Source: Spongiibacter tropicus DSM 19543
Lineage (GTDB): Bacteria > Pseudomonadota > Gammaproteobacteria > Pseudomonadales > Spongiibacteraceae
NCBI RefSeq assembly: GCF_000420325.1
Contig: NZ_ATUS01000005.1
Location: 207,355 to 271,354 of the forward strand
Length of the DNA stretch: 64,000 nt
Direction of reading: 5' to 3'
The position numbers and the translations under genes are program-made. Shown here one piece after another: positions 63,605 to 64,000 of the stretch. A model generated the notes under the pieces. The model searched no databases. It was not told where the DNA came from and saw only the letters and a list, made by a program, of their open reading frames with translations. Every line of letters begins with the position of its first letter. Position 1 is the stretch's first letter.

Positions 63605-64000
63605 GTGAAATTAATATCTATAAAAAAACTGTCGTTGGCGGCTGCTGTCGCATCGGCGTCTTCATTTTCTACAGCGGGTCCGCTCGCTCCTATCCTTGAC
63701 CCCCTGGCATCAAGCCTGGCGGGAACTCCGCTAGAAGCTCTGGTTGGCCCCTTGGGCGAGTTGGATGCGCAGTTGTCTGCGCTGGACTCCGGTAGCAATC
63801 CGCTGCAGCCGGTGCTGGATCAACTGGGAAGTGCGGGTGGTGACAACCCCCTCCAGCCGATTCTGGACCAATTGCAGGGCGCTGCTGGTGGCGGTGATAA
63901 CCCGCTGCAACCGCTGCTTGACCAACTGCAAGGTGCCGGTGGTGGCGACAACCCGCTGCAACCCTTGCTGGATCAACTGGCCGGCCTGAGTGGCGGCGCT
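63605..64000 (+). CDS. Secreted repeat protein with NPLQPxLDQL units (3' truncated)
   Basis: GTG start at 63605, 7 bases after GGAGGA; the frame is open to the window edge (132 residues seen, no stop). Signal peptide ~1-24 (KKLSLAAAVASASSFSTAG), then a leucine/proline-rich lead-in (PLAPILDPLASSLAG, TPLEALVGPLGELDAQLSAL), then at least four tandem units from residue 65: NPLQPVLDQLGSAGGD, NPLQPILDQLQGAAGGGD, NPLQPLLDQLQGAGGGD and NPLQPLLDQL. Each is a short amphipathic hydrophobic segment plus a glycine/aspartate linker. I do not recognise the family with certainty; similar repeats occur in exported proteins of Alcanivorax/Acinetobacter-like bacteria, sometimes labelled collagen-like. Probably surface-located or secreted. 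Confidence 0.8.
   Translation, partial: MKLISIKKLSLAAAVASASSFSTAGPLAPILDPLASSLAGTPLEALVGPLGELDAQLSALDSGSNPLQPVLDQLGSAGGDNPLQPILDQLQGAAGGGDNPLQPLLDQLQGAGGGDNPLQPLLDQLAGLSGGA
63797..64000 (+). repeat. Tandem 48-54-base coding repeats
   Basis: Four units start at 63797, 63845, 63899 and 63950, each beginning AAT/AAC-CCx-CT-CA(G/A)-CC and encoding NPLQP(V/I/L)LDQL plus a linker of 6-8 residues. Length differences are whole codons. The array reaches the window end, so more copies may follow. Confidence 0.85.

Noticed and set aside
63797..64000. CRISPR-like array
   Set aside because: The periodic sequence is in-frame coding repeats of 48-54 bases without spacers or cas genes.

Overview
The window is a moderately GC-rich gammaproteobacterial chromosome segment, most likely from a marine, Pseudomonas/Spongiibacter-like lineage. 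This rests on gene orders that are classical for the group: lysC-csrA-tRNA-Ser; ygfZ divergent from sdhE-ygfX, with nadB next to rpoE-rseABC-lepA-lepB-rnc-era-recO; gacS-cysM-relA-mazG; and thrS-infC-rpmI-rplT-pheS-pheT-ihfA-merR-tRNA-Pro. I see no IS element, prophage, rRNA operon or CRISPR array. The assignment to a family is inference; no species can be named from the sequence alone.

Layout. 1-1.2 kb: end of aspartokinase, csrA, tRNA-Ser. 1.3-8.1 kb: a Tat/lipoprotein PhoD-type phosphatase, an RND efflux pair (adaptor and pump) and PpnP. 8.1-12.3 kb: an unusual cassette of a DUF1704 (QEGLA) putative metallopeptidase, a GNAT-C39 peptidase fusion and a divergent RLAN-RimK ATP-grasp ligase. 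12.3-17.2 kb: two acyl-CoA dehydrogenases, an SDR and glycerol kinase. 17.2-21.6 kb: a translationally coupled operon of a short PstS-like binding protein, an outer-membrane barrel and a membrane GGDEF-EAL protein. 22.7-32.8 kb: an accessory metabolic island (SDR, EthD-domain protein, MerR regulator, TonB receptor, START protein, diiron-like membrane protein, alpha/beta hydrolase, Baeyer-Villiger-type monooxygenase, SDR) with two promoters that share the same architecture. 32.9-52.6 kb: housekeeping (ung, ygfZ, sdhE, ygfX, nadB, the sigma-E operon, lepA/lepB/rnc/era/recO, gacS, cysM, relA, mazG). 53-63.2 kb: adk, hemH, a histone-H1/AlgP-like gene, then the translation-factor operon thrS to ihfA. 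63.6-64 kb: the start of a secreted protein with NPLQPxLDQL repeats, cut by the window edge.

How genes work together. CsrA and a GacS-type hybrid kinase are both present, so both ends of a Gac/Rsm circuit are in this window. RpoE-RseA-RseB-RseC forms an envelope-stress circuit, with a convincing sigma-E-type promoter in front of rpoE. The 25-33 kb island looks built for uptake and oxidation of a hydrophobic, probably cyclic or carbonyl-bearing, compound. It combines outer-membrane import, a lipid-binding START protein, a diiron-like protein, a flavin monooxygenase, a hydrolase and alcohol dehydrogenases; the paired acyl-CoA dehydrogenases at 12-15 kb could act downstream. The substrate is not deducible.

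Most novel points: (1) the DUF1704/GNAT-C39/RimK cassette, which pairs an ATP-grasp amino-acid ligase with a protein bearing a HExxxH metallopeptidase motif, a logic resembling tubulin tyrosination/detyrosination in eukaryotes; (2) the twin promoters of the island; (3) a diiron ligand set in a so-called metal-dependent hydrolase; (4) an apparent frameshift that cuts 31 lysine/alanine-rich codons from an AlgP-like protein; (5) the repeat protein at the right edge.
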